Source: Dactylonectria macrodidyma (Eukaryota; Ascomycota; Sordariomycetes; Hypocreales; Nectriaceae). From it: a stretch of DNA of 64,000 nucleotides. The DNA lies in assembly GCA_020744425.1 (NCBI GenBank), contig JAGMUV010000008.1:2108001-2172000 (forward strand), given 5' to 3'. Position numbers and translations under genes: made by a program. The notes beneath the pieces are model-generated. The model saw only the letters and a program-made list of their open reading frames with translations. It ran no database searches and was not told where the DNA came from. This document shows positions 46,711-59,736 of this stretch, piece after piece. Positions within the stretch are counted from its first letter, which is position 1. The number at the start of each line of letters is the position of its first letter.

Positions 46711-47902
46711 TATGGCAAGGCTGGTGCGACAGGGAAATGTGACGCATGGATGAGGGGAAATAGACTGACACGAATATTTCGCTGTTTGCATGTAGCGTGT
46801 TTGTAATTTGTACTCGAGTAGATCAAAAGATGTTTGTTTTTAATGGCTACTGGTTCATATTGTCGACCTTGCGTACGGCTTAGATGGCATGATGCGTAAA
46901 AGTGCAGTAGTGTTGTATGGCAACGTTCTGACTCCTAAGGTACGTAGCACATAGAGTAGGTGCAGGGCTGAAGCTGAACATACCCTGGATGGTGATGCGC
47001 GTGTCAATGTTTAAGCTTCATGGATGACCAGGGTCGAAACTCGGCCGAACAATGCCGCTGGTGAAACCGATTTGTCGGGTGATTAGCCAATGAAAAATCG
47101 GCGCCAAGCGGGGTCCCCGGACCAAAGAATGACACCTGGAAACAGCCAATGACAATTCGAGAAACTGCCTATGGGCCGCCCCACCTTAGCTTTTTCCGCC
47201 TGGGCGCAAGCAACTCCACCGAAAACCACCACCGAAGCACCTCCAACCTCAGCGATTCCTTCAACACCACAGCGCCTTTTCGCAGCAACGCTCAGCGCCC
47301 GCCGCCTGAACAGCCCCCTATCCCACGATGCCCTCGCCCCGAACGAATCCGACGACGTAGGCGACAGCGAAAACCACACACATACGTAATTCACCCGTTT
47401 GGGTTGTTGTTTGCGCACCGTTTGGGCGAAGTGCAAACGCGCCGCCTCTTTGGGCGAGGTACTGATCAAGACGCGCCTCGCCCGCCTTACAGGTACTTAA
47501 TGCCCAGCTGCCCAGCTCGCGACGCGGTGCCTCTTCTTCTCCTAAACATACTCGCATTCGCACTTCGTCAGAACACCTCACAAGCACACTCACACTTTCA
47601 TCGCATCGCCTCAGCCCCCATCACTCTCCGCACCATCAAACTCCATCTTGACAATTGCCCGCTTGGTCACATTGTCTTCATTTATCATCCCTGCACAGCT
47701 TCCTTTGTCCCGTCACCTCCGTCTATGCACATTTTGAACACTTTGAACAATCTGATATCTGAATCGCTTTCTTTGCACTTCAGCACGCATCGAAAGACGC
47801 CATCAACTGGTCTTGAACCCTCTTCTACTTGCGACTTCCTTTTCTCACATCTCCTTTCGGTCAACCGTCATCTCGGCACCTGCCTTGCTTTCGTCGACGA
47901 CC
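46711..47902. other. Intergenic: monooxygenase 3' region and ULP1 leader
   Basis: 1.2 kb between two + strand genes. From 47150 to 47900 the DNA is C- and CT-rich and open in two frames, which fits a long 5' leader rather than a gene. No other feature seen. Confidence 0.4.
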
Positions 47903-50900
47903 ATGTCTTCATCTCCACTCGCTCGCTACGGCGTTCACGCGTCCGCTGACAGTCGCGGCTTCTCTAGACCTGAGCATCTGAAAGAAGCTCCCTTATTTCC
48001 ACGAAGATTTCACCAAATCCGAACTCCTGCTGCCCCTCGAGCAGCCCCTCCACGAGCTCCCCCAGAGCCCCCCAATCCAGTACCCCTCGTCACTCCGCCA
48101 AGACAGATTAATCGGCCCAACAGCCAGATCATTGTCGATACTCCTGACCCGCGCGCAGAGTTCTTTCGCAGAACCCGGCCTCGTTGGGACAAAAAACCTC
48201 CAAAACCCAAACCCTCTAACCGTCCATCTCGTGTGGCATCCCCAGAACCCGAGACCGATTTCGTCACCATCAATGGCATTCAGACACGCAAGCGACGCGC
48301 TCAAGACACAGAAATCGATCTCGTTGCTTCCGTCAACGACATCGAAAGCCTCGGATCCCCCATCGTCATTCCTCGACAGGGACAAGTTGTCCCAATCGAA
48401 CACTCTAACCAAGGCGAACAGGTTAGTAACCTTCGTAGAGCCCTTTCCAGAGTTTTCTTGGTCGACTAACTCTTCACTAGCAACCGGGTCACATGCGTTG
48501 GAGCATTCCCATCTTCACATTCTGCACCAGGATGATATTTAGCGTCTACTCGGCCGTCTCCGGCCTTGGCGACCGGATTGGACGATGGAGTACGTATTCT
48601 CCTCCAGACGTTGGGCTCGGGCTCATGCACATGCTAATGTCCCATCTAGTGAACCCCCAGTCTTACGAGGTGGCCGAGATTCGCGCTTACATTGACAATA
48701 ACCAAATCACCAACAAGCGCGTCAAGTTAAGCTATGATGAGGAAGACACCCGGATTCGCTGGATCGACCATACTGGCATCAGTGACCTTATTGATGACTA
48801 CAAGTCTTTTGCCAAATGCATCAGCAAAGTCTGGGATTCTATCCAGTCTAGCAACTCTCGCCAGGAAATGAACAAGATCCTACAGCCACTCCGCTTTTCC
48901 TTGGCCGATAACAACAATGATCGTGCACTCCTCAACACTGAGGGTGGCAATGATCTCTGCGAACTCTTTGCACTTCAATTTCAACGCGCCTTCAACGCAC
49001 TTGACCGAATATATGAAATCGGAATCATCGTCAAAATTCGAAACACTCATGAATCGGTCCCATCTACCTTGGATTACCAACTCAGCACACAGGAAATGGA
49101 TACCTTCAACTTCATCAAGGCGTTTCTATCTGCCCCAACCCTCCTGGCTATCTGCAAAGAAATACTTCACGTATCGAACAAGAATCACGTTCAGATGTCC
49201 GAAACATTTTTGGACAGGATCATACTTGACCTGGAAGCCATTACACACAACATTCCCGCACCTAGCTACACCGTCTCAGGACAGTTCCGTGAGAAACTTC
49301 AACATATCTTCCCTCCTCCTAAGCGGCTTGACTTGAATAATTATACCAATATTCCTGGCGCTTTCCCTGATGTCGAGGAACCCGAAACCCAGACTCAGCC
49401 CGAGCCCACCCCTGTTGAGCAACCTCACAAGGCGCCGTCGCCTATTTTACAACCCCAAGAAGATTTACCGCCAATCATTTCGCGACCCACTTATGGCAAG
49501 ACCGACTTTCTGCGTGCCGATTTCTTGCGGAAGGAAATTGCTCAGATAACACTTGAGGAATACCGTCGGGAGTTGTACCAGGAAAGCGAGGAGCATCGTG
49601 CCATCGAAGGCATATATATCAACAGCTTCAGCCCTAAGGTGTCTATTACTTTGAATGAGGCTGTGAAGCTACGCTCGATCCTTAAAACCAAACGGAAGAA
49701 TGCGTCAAAATGCACTCCTAAGCGGCTATGCATGAGGCGCCCACCTAAATCGGTGCGATTTACAGACTCGACCTTGAGCCCACGGCCAAGATCGCATATT
49801 GGACTTGACGTCCCAAAACTCTGGAAACGGAGAGAAGTTTCTACACTTGTGCAGAGTGCAGCCGTCTCCGAGGCTCAAATTGAGAAAGAGTATGAAGAGC
49901 GCCTCCTGAACAAGGATAAACCTTCAGAATGGTTGAAGGAGCGTTCTTATCATGCGCCAGTGATTTATCGCGGAAATCAGAACGATGCACCTGTTGAGAC
50001 CCTGGCGCGCATCAATGAAATCTTCGCATTGCCTTCCATTGGATCCCTCGAGATTAGTGATGATTCGAAGGCGGGAATAGCTTTTCAGAAGGAGCAGGCA
50101 GCACTTGAGGCTGCCGAAGAAGCCCGACGCATTGCTGAGGCAGAGAGACTTGCCGCCGAAGAACAGGCTAGACGCGAGCTTGAGGAACGTCTGGCTGCCT
50201 CTGGAGGACTCCGCCTGCCTCTTCAGACGCTTATTGCGGCGGTCACGCCGGCGTGGCAGGCACGAGCTCAGGACACGCTCCGTGTTGCGGTGACGACTAC
50301 GCTGGCAACCACTGGCGAGGGTGTCGATCTACGACGGCATGACTTTGCCAAGGTGGTTCCAGCTACAGAGTGGCTCAACGACGAGATTGTCAACGGATCT
50401 CTTAACTGGCTTGATCAAGCCGTCAACTCGGCCGCTGGCATTAAGGATGTCAAGAGGAATACGAGGAAGTGCCTGGCCTTGTCGTCTTTCTTCTTTAAGC
50501 GACTCCAGGATCAGGGTGTGAGACAGACCCAGCGGACCCTACGACGATACGGAGTCGAGAAGAGGAACTTGCTCGACATTGACACAATCTTGATGCCTAT
50601 TTGCGAGCGTTCGCACTGGACCCTCCTCGTGATTCGCCCCTCGAAGCGAACGGTGGCCCACATGGACTCGTTGAACCCTCGTGGCAACGCTTCAAACACC
50701 GCCCTCGCGCTTGCGTGGATGAAGGATGTGCTGGAAGAAAAGTTCCAGGCGACCGAGTGGACGGTGGCGCGTCACGAAGCCCCCATGCAAACCAATGGAT
50801 ACGACTGCGGAGTCCACACTGTCACCAACGCTATGTGTCTGGCTTTGGGGCTCAGCCCCGTCGACTCTTACGCGGCAGAAGATATGCCCGCACAGCGAAT

Positions 50901-50964
50901 TCGACTCGCGTGCATGCTGCTGAATGGCGGCTTCAAGGGAGAGTTTGATCTCCGAGTGTATTGA
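47903..50964 (+). CDS. ULP1: Ulp1-type SUMO protease (C48 peptidase)
   Basis: Exons 47903..48421, 48481..48589 and 48650..50964; 980 residues. Ulp1 matures SUMO and removes it from conjugates, usually at the nuclear pore. The C48 domain fills the last 230 residues: ATEWLNDEIVNGSLNWL, then catalytic H865 (RSHWTLL), D882 (HMDSL), the oxyanion Gln (about 923) and C929 (MQTNGYDCGVHTV). The N-terminal half is Pro-rich and disordered with basic patches, as expected for the localisation region. A hydrophobic patch (IPIFTFCTRMIFSVYSAVSG) follows the first intron. A charged coiled coil (about 685-725, EEARRIAEAERLAAEEQARR) precedes the protease. Intron 2 (60 bp) is stop-free and of length 3n, so unspliced RNA would add 20 residues. 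Confidence 0.9.
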
Positions 50965-52432
50965 TACTATTATTACGTTATAGCTTGTATGCATACTTTG
51001 GCGTTTGGAAGGCGGAAGAAAGGAAGATGACACTGTTGGATGACACAGGGTGTTTGGGAATGATACCAAAACGGCATATGGACTGGCGTTTTTTGTAAAG
51101 AGTATTGCTATGAGCATTGTTTTTGGAGCTGTATACTGTTACCCTCGACTGGGTTGCTAAACTATTAGAAATGGAATAGCATTAGCTCAAATACCCTCAC
51201 GCTCTCTGGGGTTCATTAAGGTTTGCGATCTCTTGTTTTGTTCCTACATTTTGACCATCTCTTCGTCACGGCCATAGTACGATCGACCCGCACCCCCCTT
51301 CACTGTGCCAAGGGGATGCCCCTGCATTGCTGCGGTCTTGCGGGAGCTTTGGTCGTAAGCTCGTCGGCCTCACTTAAAATCCAGGAAGTATGGTTAGAGC
51401 TTGGTTGAGTTGTGTGGCCAGACAGCCCTAGTAGCAATACGTATTCATTTAATAACATTTGTTGGGATGACGCAGGAGGGACAGGTGATTGCACATGCGG
51501 CGGCCTCACATGGGCTAAGGGCCGGCGATGGTTTCTTGAATAAGAGATGCTAGCGGTAAACAAGGTTGACTCTGGTGGAGAGACGGGATGGGATCTTCGA
51601 GAAGAGTTCGCGAAGCTCTGAAGAATTCCAAGCCCGGACAAAGGTTTTCACAACGAATGGGATCGTCATCAAGCCGCACCGGGAGAAGAATAAGTACAGC
51701 CGCCAAGACGAGAACAGCCTAACAAGCAATAGATAATGGGGTTTGTTGGTTGTGGATCAGCCTTGTGTTGGAATCTCGATCATCTTGGCGGAGGCTTAGG
51801 TTCGGAGGCTTCATCCGCCACACCGGAAGGGCTCTGGGATGCAACTACTAACTACGCAGACTTGGCTGCAGAGCACACAAAGCGCAATATTAAGGGCTCG
51901 TCAACAGTCAGCAGTCAAACAGTCAACAGTCGACTAGTTCGCGCCAAAAGCCGAGTCATCTCCATCTGCGTGCGGTCTAGGGAGCAGCCTAGGGATGGAG
52001 GAGTGGATTGGACAAACAACAAATTGTACGAATAGAGACGGATCTTGCTCGTTGACAGTGAGACGGGGGTCATTGCTGGACGCAGTGCGCTCTGTGGCGT
52101 ATGCATCTACGCGCATGCGTGAATGCCTTGAGATGAGACTTCTGCCATCGGCGAACGGTGGCGCCGGCGGGCATGTTTGTCCTGGAATTCTGGACGGCGA
52201 TGGGCTTGGCGAACGACTAGTTGGCATTATTGATGGGTATGACCTCGTTTGCTCCATCCGGACCCTCCTGTCCGTCACATGGCGACCGGATCTCTGTCGG
52301 AGAACCGAGACAAAGGTTCTCTGAGCTCTCTTCTCCCTCCCACGCCTTTCGACTCACCCGTGGCCAGCCGCAGGCCCTGGCAGGGCATTGACCCGGCTCC
52401 ATTGTTGTCGTGAACCGAGAACATGGGCGTCA

Positions 52433-52474
52433 TGGAGATGGAGATGGAGATTGAGATGAAAATGGAGATGGGAG
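52433..52474 (+). repeat. GAGATG-type imperfect microsatellite
   Basis: TGGAGA/GAGATG hexamers repeat about seven times with single-base changes. Simple repeat in the gene-poor stretch. Confidence 0.8.
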
Positions 52475-53264
52475 TGGAAACCGAAACTCGCCTTCGTACT
52501 GCACATGATTAGTACACAATTAGGTAGCAGAAGAAAACATTTCCGGCGCCATCCGTCGTCAGCCGGGCCATGGCGAGCGGCGCCGCATACTATGTACGTA
52601 TTAGTTTCTTCCCTGTCGCTTTCGCCGTCCTCCTGCTGCTTTGGGGGACCCTGTTGGACGCGGGCCGTCGCGATGTGGGCTAATAATACGACGACGCGAA
52701 CATACTACCTAGTAGCATCGGTAGTAGTATCCGCCATCGTCCCCAAGAGGAAAGGAAACGCTCGACGGGTAAATCGTTACAAAATTTTCTCGGCCGGGTG
52801 ATGGATCCCGAGGGAGCTTGGTTGGTGCTGGTGCGGCCAGCTGGCGCGTTGGATGTTTGTGGCACAATTTTTTTTTGCTCCGTCTCCGTCTCCGTCTCCC
52901 TTTTCCCCTGGTGAGGCGACGGAGACGAAGCGATGGAGACACGGCGATGCCGGTTGAGGAGGCGTTTTGGTGGTGTGTGGCTGGAGAAGATGGTGGGCAC
53001 CTCGTGGATGGTTGGGTGTCATTGAATGACATTGAGTGGTATTGAGTGGCACTCAAATGGAATTGGTTACCGGAACGGGAAGGCTTCTAGAACCGAGCGC
53101 CACTGGGCTGATTCCTTGGCTTCCAGAACGACATGGGTCGGACCATGCATAGCCCATGTGTTATTGTGCCGGGCGTCTGAGAAAAGACACGGTGATTTAG
53201 CCAGCCAGTTAACCAGTCTGTCTACTGACTGACTGGCTGGCCTGTGTCTCTGGCCTGTGCTTGT

Positions 53265-55006
53265 TTATCGGGAATGATGCCCTCGGCGCGGAATGAACAC
53301 ACCAACGTCGCAACCGAAGTAACGAAACACACCTCCCACCCCTGTTTCCGGGGGCGTGTCCAAGATTCCAGCATCGACCAACATCTGTGCGTTGCCCACT
53401 GACGGGGATCGCTGGTCTGGATTCCTAGATTTGCCCGAGATGGGGTTGATTGCCTCAAGACACAGGAACTCTCTCAGCTCAAGAAAAGGGGCTGTGAGTG
53501 GGCAAAGTGTTGGCGAGTAGCATGCTCCCAGGTGTATATTCTCAGACACGTTCCTCAGCACGTCCCCGTCTTTGGTCTGGCCGAGCTGGGGTGAGTAGCC
53601 ACATTGCATCGTCGGCTTCGAATTTCCTTCCATGCCCTGCTCCCCCGATTCAGTTGGCGAGACCTTGCTTGCTCCCTTGATATCCAAATGCGTGTAGGTA
53701 TTGAGTCCTGTGGTTTGTGGTCTGTATATTGACCATTGGCGTGGCAAACGGTGGGGACATTGTTGGTCCCAAAGGTGTCGTACGGCCTTGAACCAAGAGT
53801 TGTATTGGGCATCGGGATTGTTCCACCACACTTCATGTGCAAGCATCCCAAGGGTGTGTGGTGCAGAGTCCTAGTGGAGAGCTCAGTCAGTTCCCGGTTA
53901 TGCAACCTACTGTGTGAGGCTAGCAACGGCAGTCGGGGTCGGAGCAGGAGCAAGAGACAACAGCCGAGTGACCTGATCTGTCGATCGTGACACGGATGTA
54001 AGTGCCAGAGCTTGCGGTGGATGATTGGGCGCTGGCTAAACGCCATGTCATTCCTTCTGTGATCCGGCGACGTGCTTCGCCCAGCCGATACTGTGTCACA
54101 ATATCAGCAGAGGAACAGGCTAGTGGAAAGCCATACGTGCTCTTTCAAAGGACCGTGAAGTGCTAAAAGATGGACGCTGCTAGCGGGTGCCGTGAACTCT
54201 GAAGATGAGACATTGTGGCTAACTGATAGTGACACGAGGCACCGTTTTCCTGACACTCTGGTCGATATGTTGGGGGTTGATCTGCCGTACACTATGGTGG
54301 ACAAGAAGCCGAATGGCTCGGCCCTGTTGCTGGGCTGCGGTGACATTCGCGATCTAGAACCGATTCCATGAAAACATGGCGTCTGCATGGCGCCCGTTGC
54401 ATGTGCTCGCGCTCAGATATGCTCGGTCATGATTTCGGCTGTCGAGGTCAGACTATGAGTCAGTCGGTTGTCAAGCACATTTCCTTCGAATGTGTCCTGA
54501 TGAATGTCTTACGTCAATAAGTTCCACAAATCCGTCTGCCATCACGTCCTGCGGCTCCATGTTGGCGTCTTCAGCTGGAACCAACAGCTGAAGGCAGTTC
54601 GTTGGATTCACATGACAAGGCTAGCCCTCAGTGGTGAGATCTAGGCGCTCACCGACAAGTGCCGACCAGGGCGGAAATAAAGCCTTGAGTTGGGGTCAGT
54701 TCATCTCAGGCACGTCCTGGTTTGTTCTCTTCCGCGCTGCCGGACTGAGCCTAGCGAGCCTGTGGGAGATGGGCCTAAACTGCGCGTGGTGCTGCGATGC
54801 ACTGATGGGTCCAAGCCTCCAAGGGGCATAGGCTCGCATCGAATGAAGCCCTGGCCAAGAGGATCGCGATGGCAACTGTGGGCTTCTCCCGCTCCACTCA
54901 GAGGGTTTTGTGTGTGGAAAGTGTGGTGGTGAGCGAACGAGGAGATCAGGGTGGTCCCGTCAAACGCCGCTATGACACACTCAAGCCAACTGGAAAAATT
55001 GCGCAT
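53265..55006 (-). pseudogene. Probable broken gene or unresolved spliced gene
   Basis: Several minus-strand segments look coding but lie in different frames. One opens at an ATG at 55004-55006 and runs to a TGA at 54701-54703, after which the same frame continues to a GTGAGC donor at 54652. An exon-like piece at 54513..54620 starts after CTAG and ends at a GTAAGA donor (reads TNCLQLLVPAEDANMEPQD and onward). Another starts near 54353 (VTAAQQQGRAIRLLVHHSVR). It is followed by a frame change before the segment that ends at a GTATGG donor near 54135, an acceptor near 54091, and the 193-codon frame 53265-53846 (HEVWWNNPDAQYNSWFKAVR). I could not join all of them. No family recognised. It is either a decayed gene or one with very short introns. 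Confidence 0.35.
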
Positions 55007-58000
55007 CGCCAGGGTTGATGGCGAGAATGATTCGGTTTGGTAATAATTGTTCGATGGGGGCATTGTGAAAGCGAGAGCCCCATCCTTCACCGATGTACGG
55101 CTATTGATGGCGTTGCCGGTTGGCTTGGCTGCGCTTGCTATCAGTCGACTGATATTTCACGACATCTGGCGAGCAGACCTGGAAGGCGCCGGGCGGAGAC
55201 GGATCGGTCAAGACCGGAAAGGTACCTACCTTGGTACCTTACTTACTCTTTACCAACGAGGAGTTCTAAGGTAAGTAGGCGTGAAAGAGTGCATTATCTT
55301 ACCTAATTACCACGTGCTGACCACTTGTCGGACTAATTATCGAGTTTTGCATCTTCACCAATCCGCGCCATGCACGCAGTAGGTAGGCCAGCTCTTAAGA
55401 CGATTGCCGTTCAAGTGGCTGTCGATAAGCACACATCTGGGCGCGATGACGACGATGCCAGACAACCAGGATCGGAGATAATTGGCGGGCCGGAGTGCAT
55501 CGAGCTGGCTGGGGTTGTTGCGTGATGAGCACCACTTGTTGGAGAAGGGCGCACACCAACCTGGCAGAGATGGTCTCTCCGGAGAGTTACTAGGGTGATT
55601 GCTACGTAGAGGGCGCCGTCCCCTCACCATCATGGTGCTCTCCACTCGAAGAAACTGTCCAGTGACGCGACAAAAGGCCAGGGTGAGCAACAGGGAGGCT
55701 CTAGTGCTCATCGATCGGCCGGGCTACCGTCCTGTAGCGGCGAAGCCAAGATAGTTTGGCGGCCAGTAGCGCGTCGCAGAGCCTTTTGTGACTCCACCGC
55801 TGAACGATTTTGCTTGCGGAGGGGGGTAGGGGGGATGCGCCAACTTGCATCCAGAGCGATGCGGAAGACCTGGCGACGAACCAGCGCCATACTAGGACTG
55901 GACAGTGTGACACCCACAAGGTAGCCATGACGATGACAAAGTTGAATTTAGAAGAGAAGGGAAGGGAACTTCAACGAATTAGTTGCACCAGACATAATCG
56001 CAATAATTAAAAAGCTTGTCAATCGATGTCCCTTGGCGATTCCGTGATAGGTTTGATGATGAGGGACAATAGGGATGGTACATAGTAGTTGTGCTTTCAC
56101 GCCCCTAGGTGAAAGGCCATGGCAGCATCTCATGGTATGGCTGGTTCTCACTTCTTGTCTCGAATGCGCGGAATGCGCGGCTTCGGAATTGCGGAGTTGG
56201 GAAACGTCTAGGATAGCAGGGTAAAGTAGTTATCATATGTCTTGCGCTGGTCATATGGTCCTGAATTGACTGACTAATGTTGACACTCCCGTGGTCGATG
56301 GATATTGATGGATGGAGACACATGGGGCTAGATGGGGACGGGGGAGGTTCGATGGAGACAGACGTAGGATGGTGTGATTGAACCAGGGTTGCTTCATCCC
56401 GAATGCTTACTTATTTCTTGACTGGTTGTGAGATTTCTCAACAACCGGCGGTGGATTGCAACCAGCAGAGAACTGCAGTGAGGGCACAAAAGTACAGTCT
56501 CTCAGAACGAGTCGAGCTTCCAAATAGTTGCCGTATTCTGACGACCTTGAGGAATCTACGATAGAACTTGGGTCCAGAGTGCTAGGCCATGGTGCTACTT
56601 CAACAGAGGAATTGCAGTGTCACTAACCACTACGGATGATGCTGTGGCTGCGAGATGTCTCACCAGAAGCCAGGTCAGGTTGGGAGGCATAAGAAGGGCG
56701 GCAAGTGGTGCATGGACAAGGTGCAGGGAACGTGCTACCTAGCGTGTGTGGCCCACCGGGACTGCTGTGGCAGCCATGATGCAGTGTAATTGTCTGTAGT
56801 GCACGTAATATCCACGGTGTACAGACAAGTAGAGAGGAAAGCACGTTTGATGAGCCAACGTGTGAGGTGAAGGTGTGACGATGAGAGACTGGTTGTGTGT
56901 GCGAACGTGGGCACGAAGAGTGTGGGCAAGGTGTGAGCGGGGCGCGCCCTTACCTGGAGTCCTGGACTTCCATGGCTGCTGGACAGACTCCTCCTTAGCG
57001 GGTACGTACTGGTGTCCCGTCCCAGTCAGCCCGAATGAGCCCCCGTAACCCCCCCAATGAGCCCCAGTGAGCCGCCGGCGACCCCCCCAGCCAAGCCTCA
57101 ACCAGCCCCCGCCATTGGCCACTGGTGTGTCTTCTAGCGCCCTTCTAGTAGCCCTCAACCCACCAGGTGGCCCTGTCGTCTTCTCAGCCGTAGCCGGTAT
57201 TCGTCACGCCCGGGTCTGCTGTGGAGCACGGGAACAGGCAGTTGGCAACTGTGAAGTACAGTACGACGTAGTGAAGTTTAGTGAATTCAGAAGGGGACAC
57301 GGGGTTTCCTGCGTCACTGTGGGCTGCTATTGCCTTGTCAGGTTTTTTTTTTTTTTTGCCACTTCGAATTTTGTTGGCGCTCTTTCGGGCCTGGCCGGGT
57401 TAGTTGCGTGACTGAGTTGGCAAGCGAGAGAACGAAAGAAGAAATCAAAGAATAAATAGAAAGAGCCGGTTTCAAATATGATCTGCGTGGGATGCTGTAG
57501 GTGGCTCGGTGTATCCTAACTATCATCGCCAAGCTTTCACTCAGGGCGATGATCCCCTCTGTTGACGTTGCAGATGGTGCGGAGTAGGCTGGCTGGCACG
57601 CTGGGTGCCGACTACATGCCTCCTCCAAAGCCGGAGGAGAAGTATCGATTCATGATGGAGTGGAAGCCAGTGGAGGAACAAGTCATTTGCCGTCCAAGTT
57701 ATTCAGATAGTCCAGCAAGCAGCCCCAGACGGCTATCCAGTCGGTTCAGTGCTACACACCTTGCTGCAATGTGCCGCTCCCCCTTCATCTCGTGCCCGCT
57801 GCCTGGCCTCTGCCGCATGTAGTACCGGTACCTCGTCTGGAAAGCATCTCCCTGGCCCCATCCATCGCCTCTGCTTCCCTGAGCTCCCTTCCATATGCCC
57901 CCTGTCGATTTCAGGCGCTTGACAGGGCGTTGGTACGTACCTTACGTACGCATGGTGAAGATCCATCCGTCCAAACTCGTTGTCGCCGCCACCGTCGCCG

Positions 58001-59506
58001 CCGCCTCCGCTCTGTCTGGATTAAATCGTCCTGGACTAAACAATGCCCTGGCCTGCTCGGGGGCTGTTTGGGCTGCTTGGCCTTTCTTGTCCTGCTCGGC
58101 TCGCTAGGGCCAGGTCAGCCCAGCACTAGCACCCAGTGACCCAGCACCAGCCCCAGCACCTTTCGTCACGGACCCCAGTAATAGTCGCTATTCCTTCGCG
58201 CACTCCGCACTCCGTTGGCCGTCTCCATCCACGACTCCATCCCCTTCTCCATCCCATCCAACAGCCGGGCGCCTGAAGAACTTTGGCCGCTATTCCTGAC
58301 ACTACACACACGCCTCTCGCTTTTCGCCCTTCGACGTCCCCTGGCCTTTGTCCTCTGACTGACCCAAACTCCAGGGACGTCCCATGCGGCATGCGGCTGG
58401 TGTGCGTATGGAGTACCTACCATGTCTCTTTAAACAAGATAACCCCCATCTCCATCCTCATTCCTCTTCGCTCCATATCCCGTCCCGTCCGTCTGGCTGC
58501 TTCTTTCTCGACCATCCCCCTCGCCAATCTCTCTAGTGACGACACTCGGGCACAAATCAACACACGCAACTCGCATCACTCACACTCAAAACACACCCGC
58601 TCAAACCCTCGGGTCCTCAAACGCTCCTCGACACAACAGACGCCCGCACGCGCTGCTCGTTTCGTTCTCTCTCCAATCACTCAACCCCATCACCACAACG
58701 TCATCCGGCCAAAAGCAACCAAACGCGCAGCCCCATTTCTACCGCCTTTGGGTCGAACCTTGCCCTCCGCATTCTTCGCTTAATCCGGGCCTGGACCTCT
58801 ATTACGCTTTGGAGGCCTTGACTCCCATTCCTCAACATTCGGCTCCAATCCCAAGTCGGCTCCTGTCACGGAACTGGCGCACAGCTACCCTTCCATAGAC
58901 TTTCGGCCGCCTCCACGCCACTAAAGTCTCCCCCTCCGACTCCTCATTTTGCTTCCTAACCTCCTCCCTCCGCCAAGCTTCTGGCACGATCCGCCCGCGA
59001 TCCGGCTTCGATTCCTCCACGATCCCTCGACGTCTTTGCTGGACCGTCGAATCCATTCGCCCGTCCTCAACCTTCACATTCCAGTCCCTTTGGCTTCCTG
59101 GCGACATCGACCCGGCTACGCCAGCGCCGCATCTGGGACTGACGGTCACCAACCACGCCAACCCTCACGTCGGCGACCCCAGGGCGCGACTCCTCGACTC
59201 TTCGACTGTCTGCGGCCGCCTCCGAAACGGATCTGTTCCGCTATCTCGTCTTCTCCGTCCGCCGCCATTCACCCTTGGCCCAATTGCTAAGCCTGTCGTT
59301 TGCCATCGACTTCGTCTTCCTCAGCACACTCGACTTGCTGCAATCAGTGTGTCGTCTGTCCCGCGAACCACGCTTATTCCCCCGTACGCTTGCTACCTAC
59401 CGTCTACGGACTCCTTCGTTCCAAGTAGGTTCACTTGCATCGGTGAACCCTCTGACGGACTGCGAATCCTCTCCTCGGCAGGCTAATTTAGACTCGGCGC
59501 CGCTGC

Positions 59507-59587
59507 ATGCCCCGTCATATGAGCCTCTGCACCAACCTGCCTACTTCGGACGCCCACCAGACGCCACGTCCGACAACTTCTCCTTGA
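59507..59587 (+). other. Upstream ORF (26 codons) in the RGS leader
   Basis: An ATG at 59507 opens a 26-residue frame ending at TGA 59585-59587, 149 bp before the RGS start. It is in a different frame from the RGS gene. If transcribed, it could reduce initiation downstream. No peptide conservation can be judged. Confidence 0.35.
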
Positions 59588-59736
59588 CACCAACTCCTCA
59601 GTACTTGACCTGGTGTCTCCCACTTGGTCATCTCTAATCCACTCCCTTGCCCTTCCTTCCCCAATCGCCCGTGCCTACCCAGTGCACATCCTCCTTCGAG
59701 GCGTGGGACGTGTTCAAGCGGCCCGACTCGAGAGAT

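Larger units (their letters stand above)
50965..59736. other. Gene-poor stretch of about 8.8 kb with scattered repeats and coding relics
   Basis: No intact gene can be supported. It holds coding-like but interrupted segments on the minus strand (about 53265-55006), GTCAAC/CAGTCA repeats (51899-51935), a GAGATG-rich run (52433-52474), a CTCCGT/GTCTCC run near 52880-52900, a 15-T tract (57343-57357) and CCTAGG/GGTACC motif clusters (55221-55240). From about 58200 the DNA becomes strongly pyrimidine-rich and reads like the promoter and long leader of the RGS gene. Confidence 0.5.

Noticed and set aside
47149..47949. 266-codon frame overlapping the ULP1 start
   Set aside because: It is in another frame from the well-supported ULP1 start, Pro/Ser/Thr/His-rich, and best seen as a C-rich 5' leader.
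58283..59637. Several open frames of 110-166 codons in the CT-rich region
   Set aside because: Pyrimidine richness suppresses stop codons on the plus strand; sequences are Ser/Pro/Leu low complexity with poor starts. The last part is kept only as a possible RGS N-terminal exon.
50965..59736. Transposon or retroelement origin of the gap
   Set aside because: I found no transposase, integrase or reverse-transcriptase motif and no clear long terminal or inverted repeats by eye; a repeat search would be decisive.
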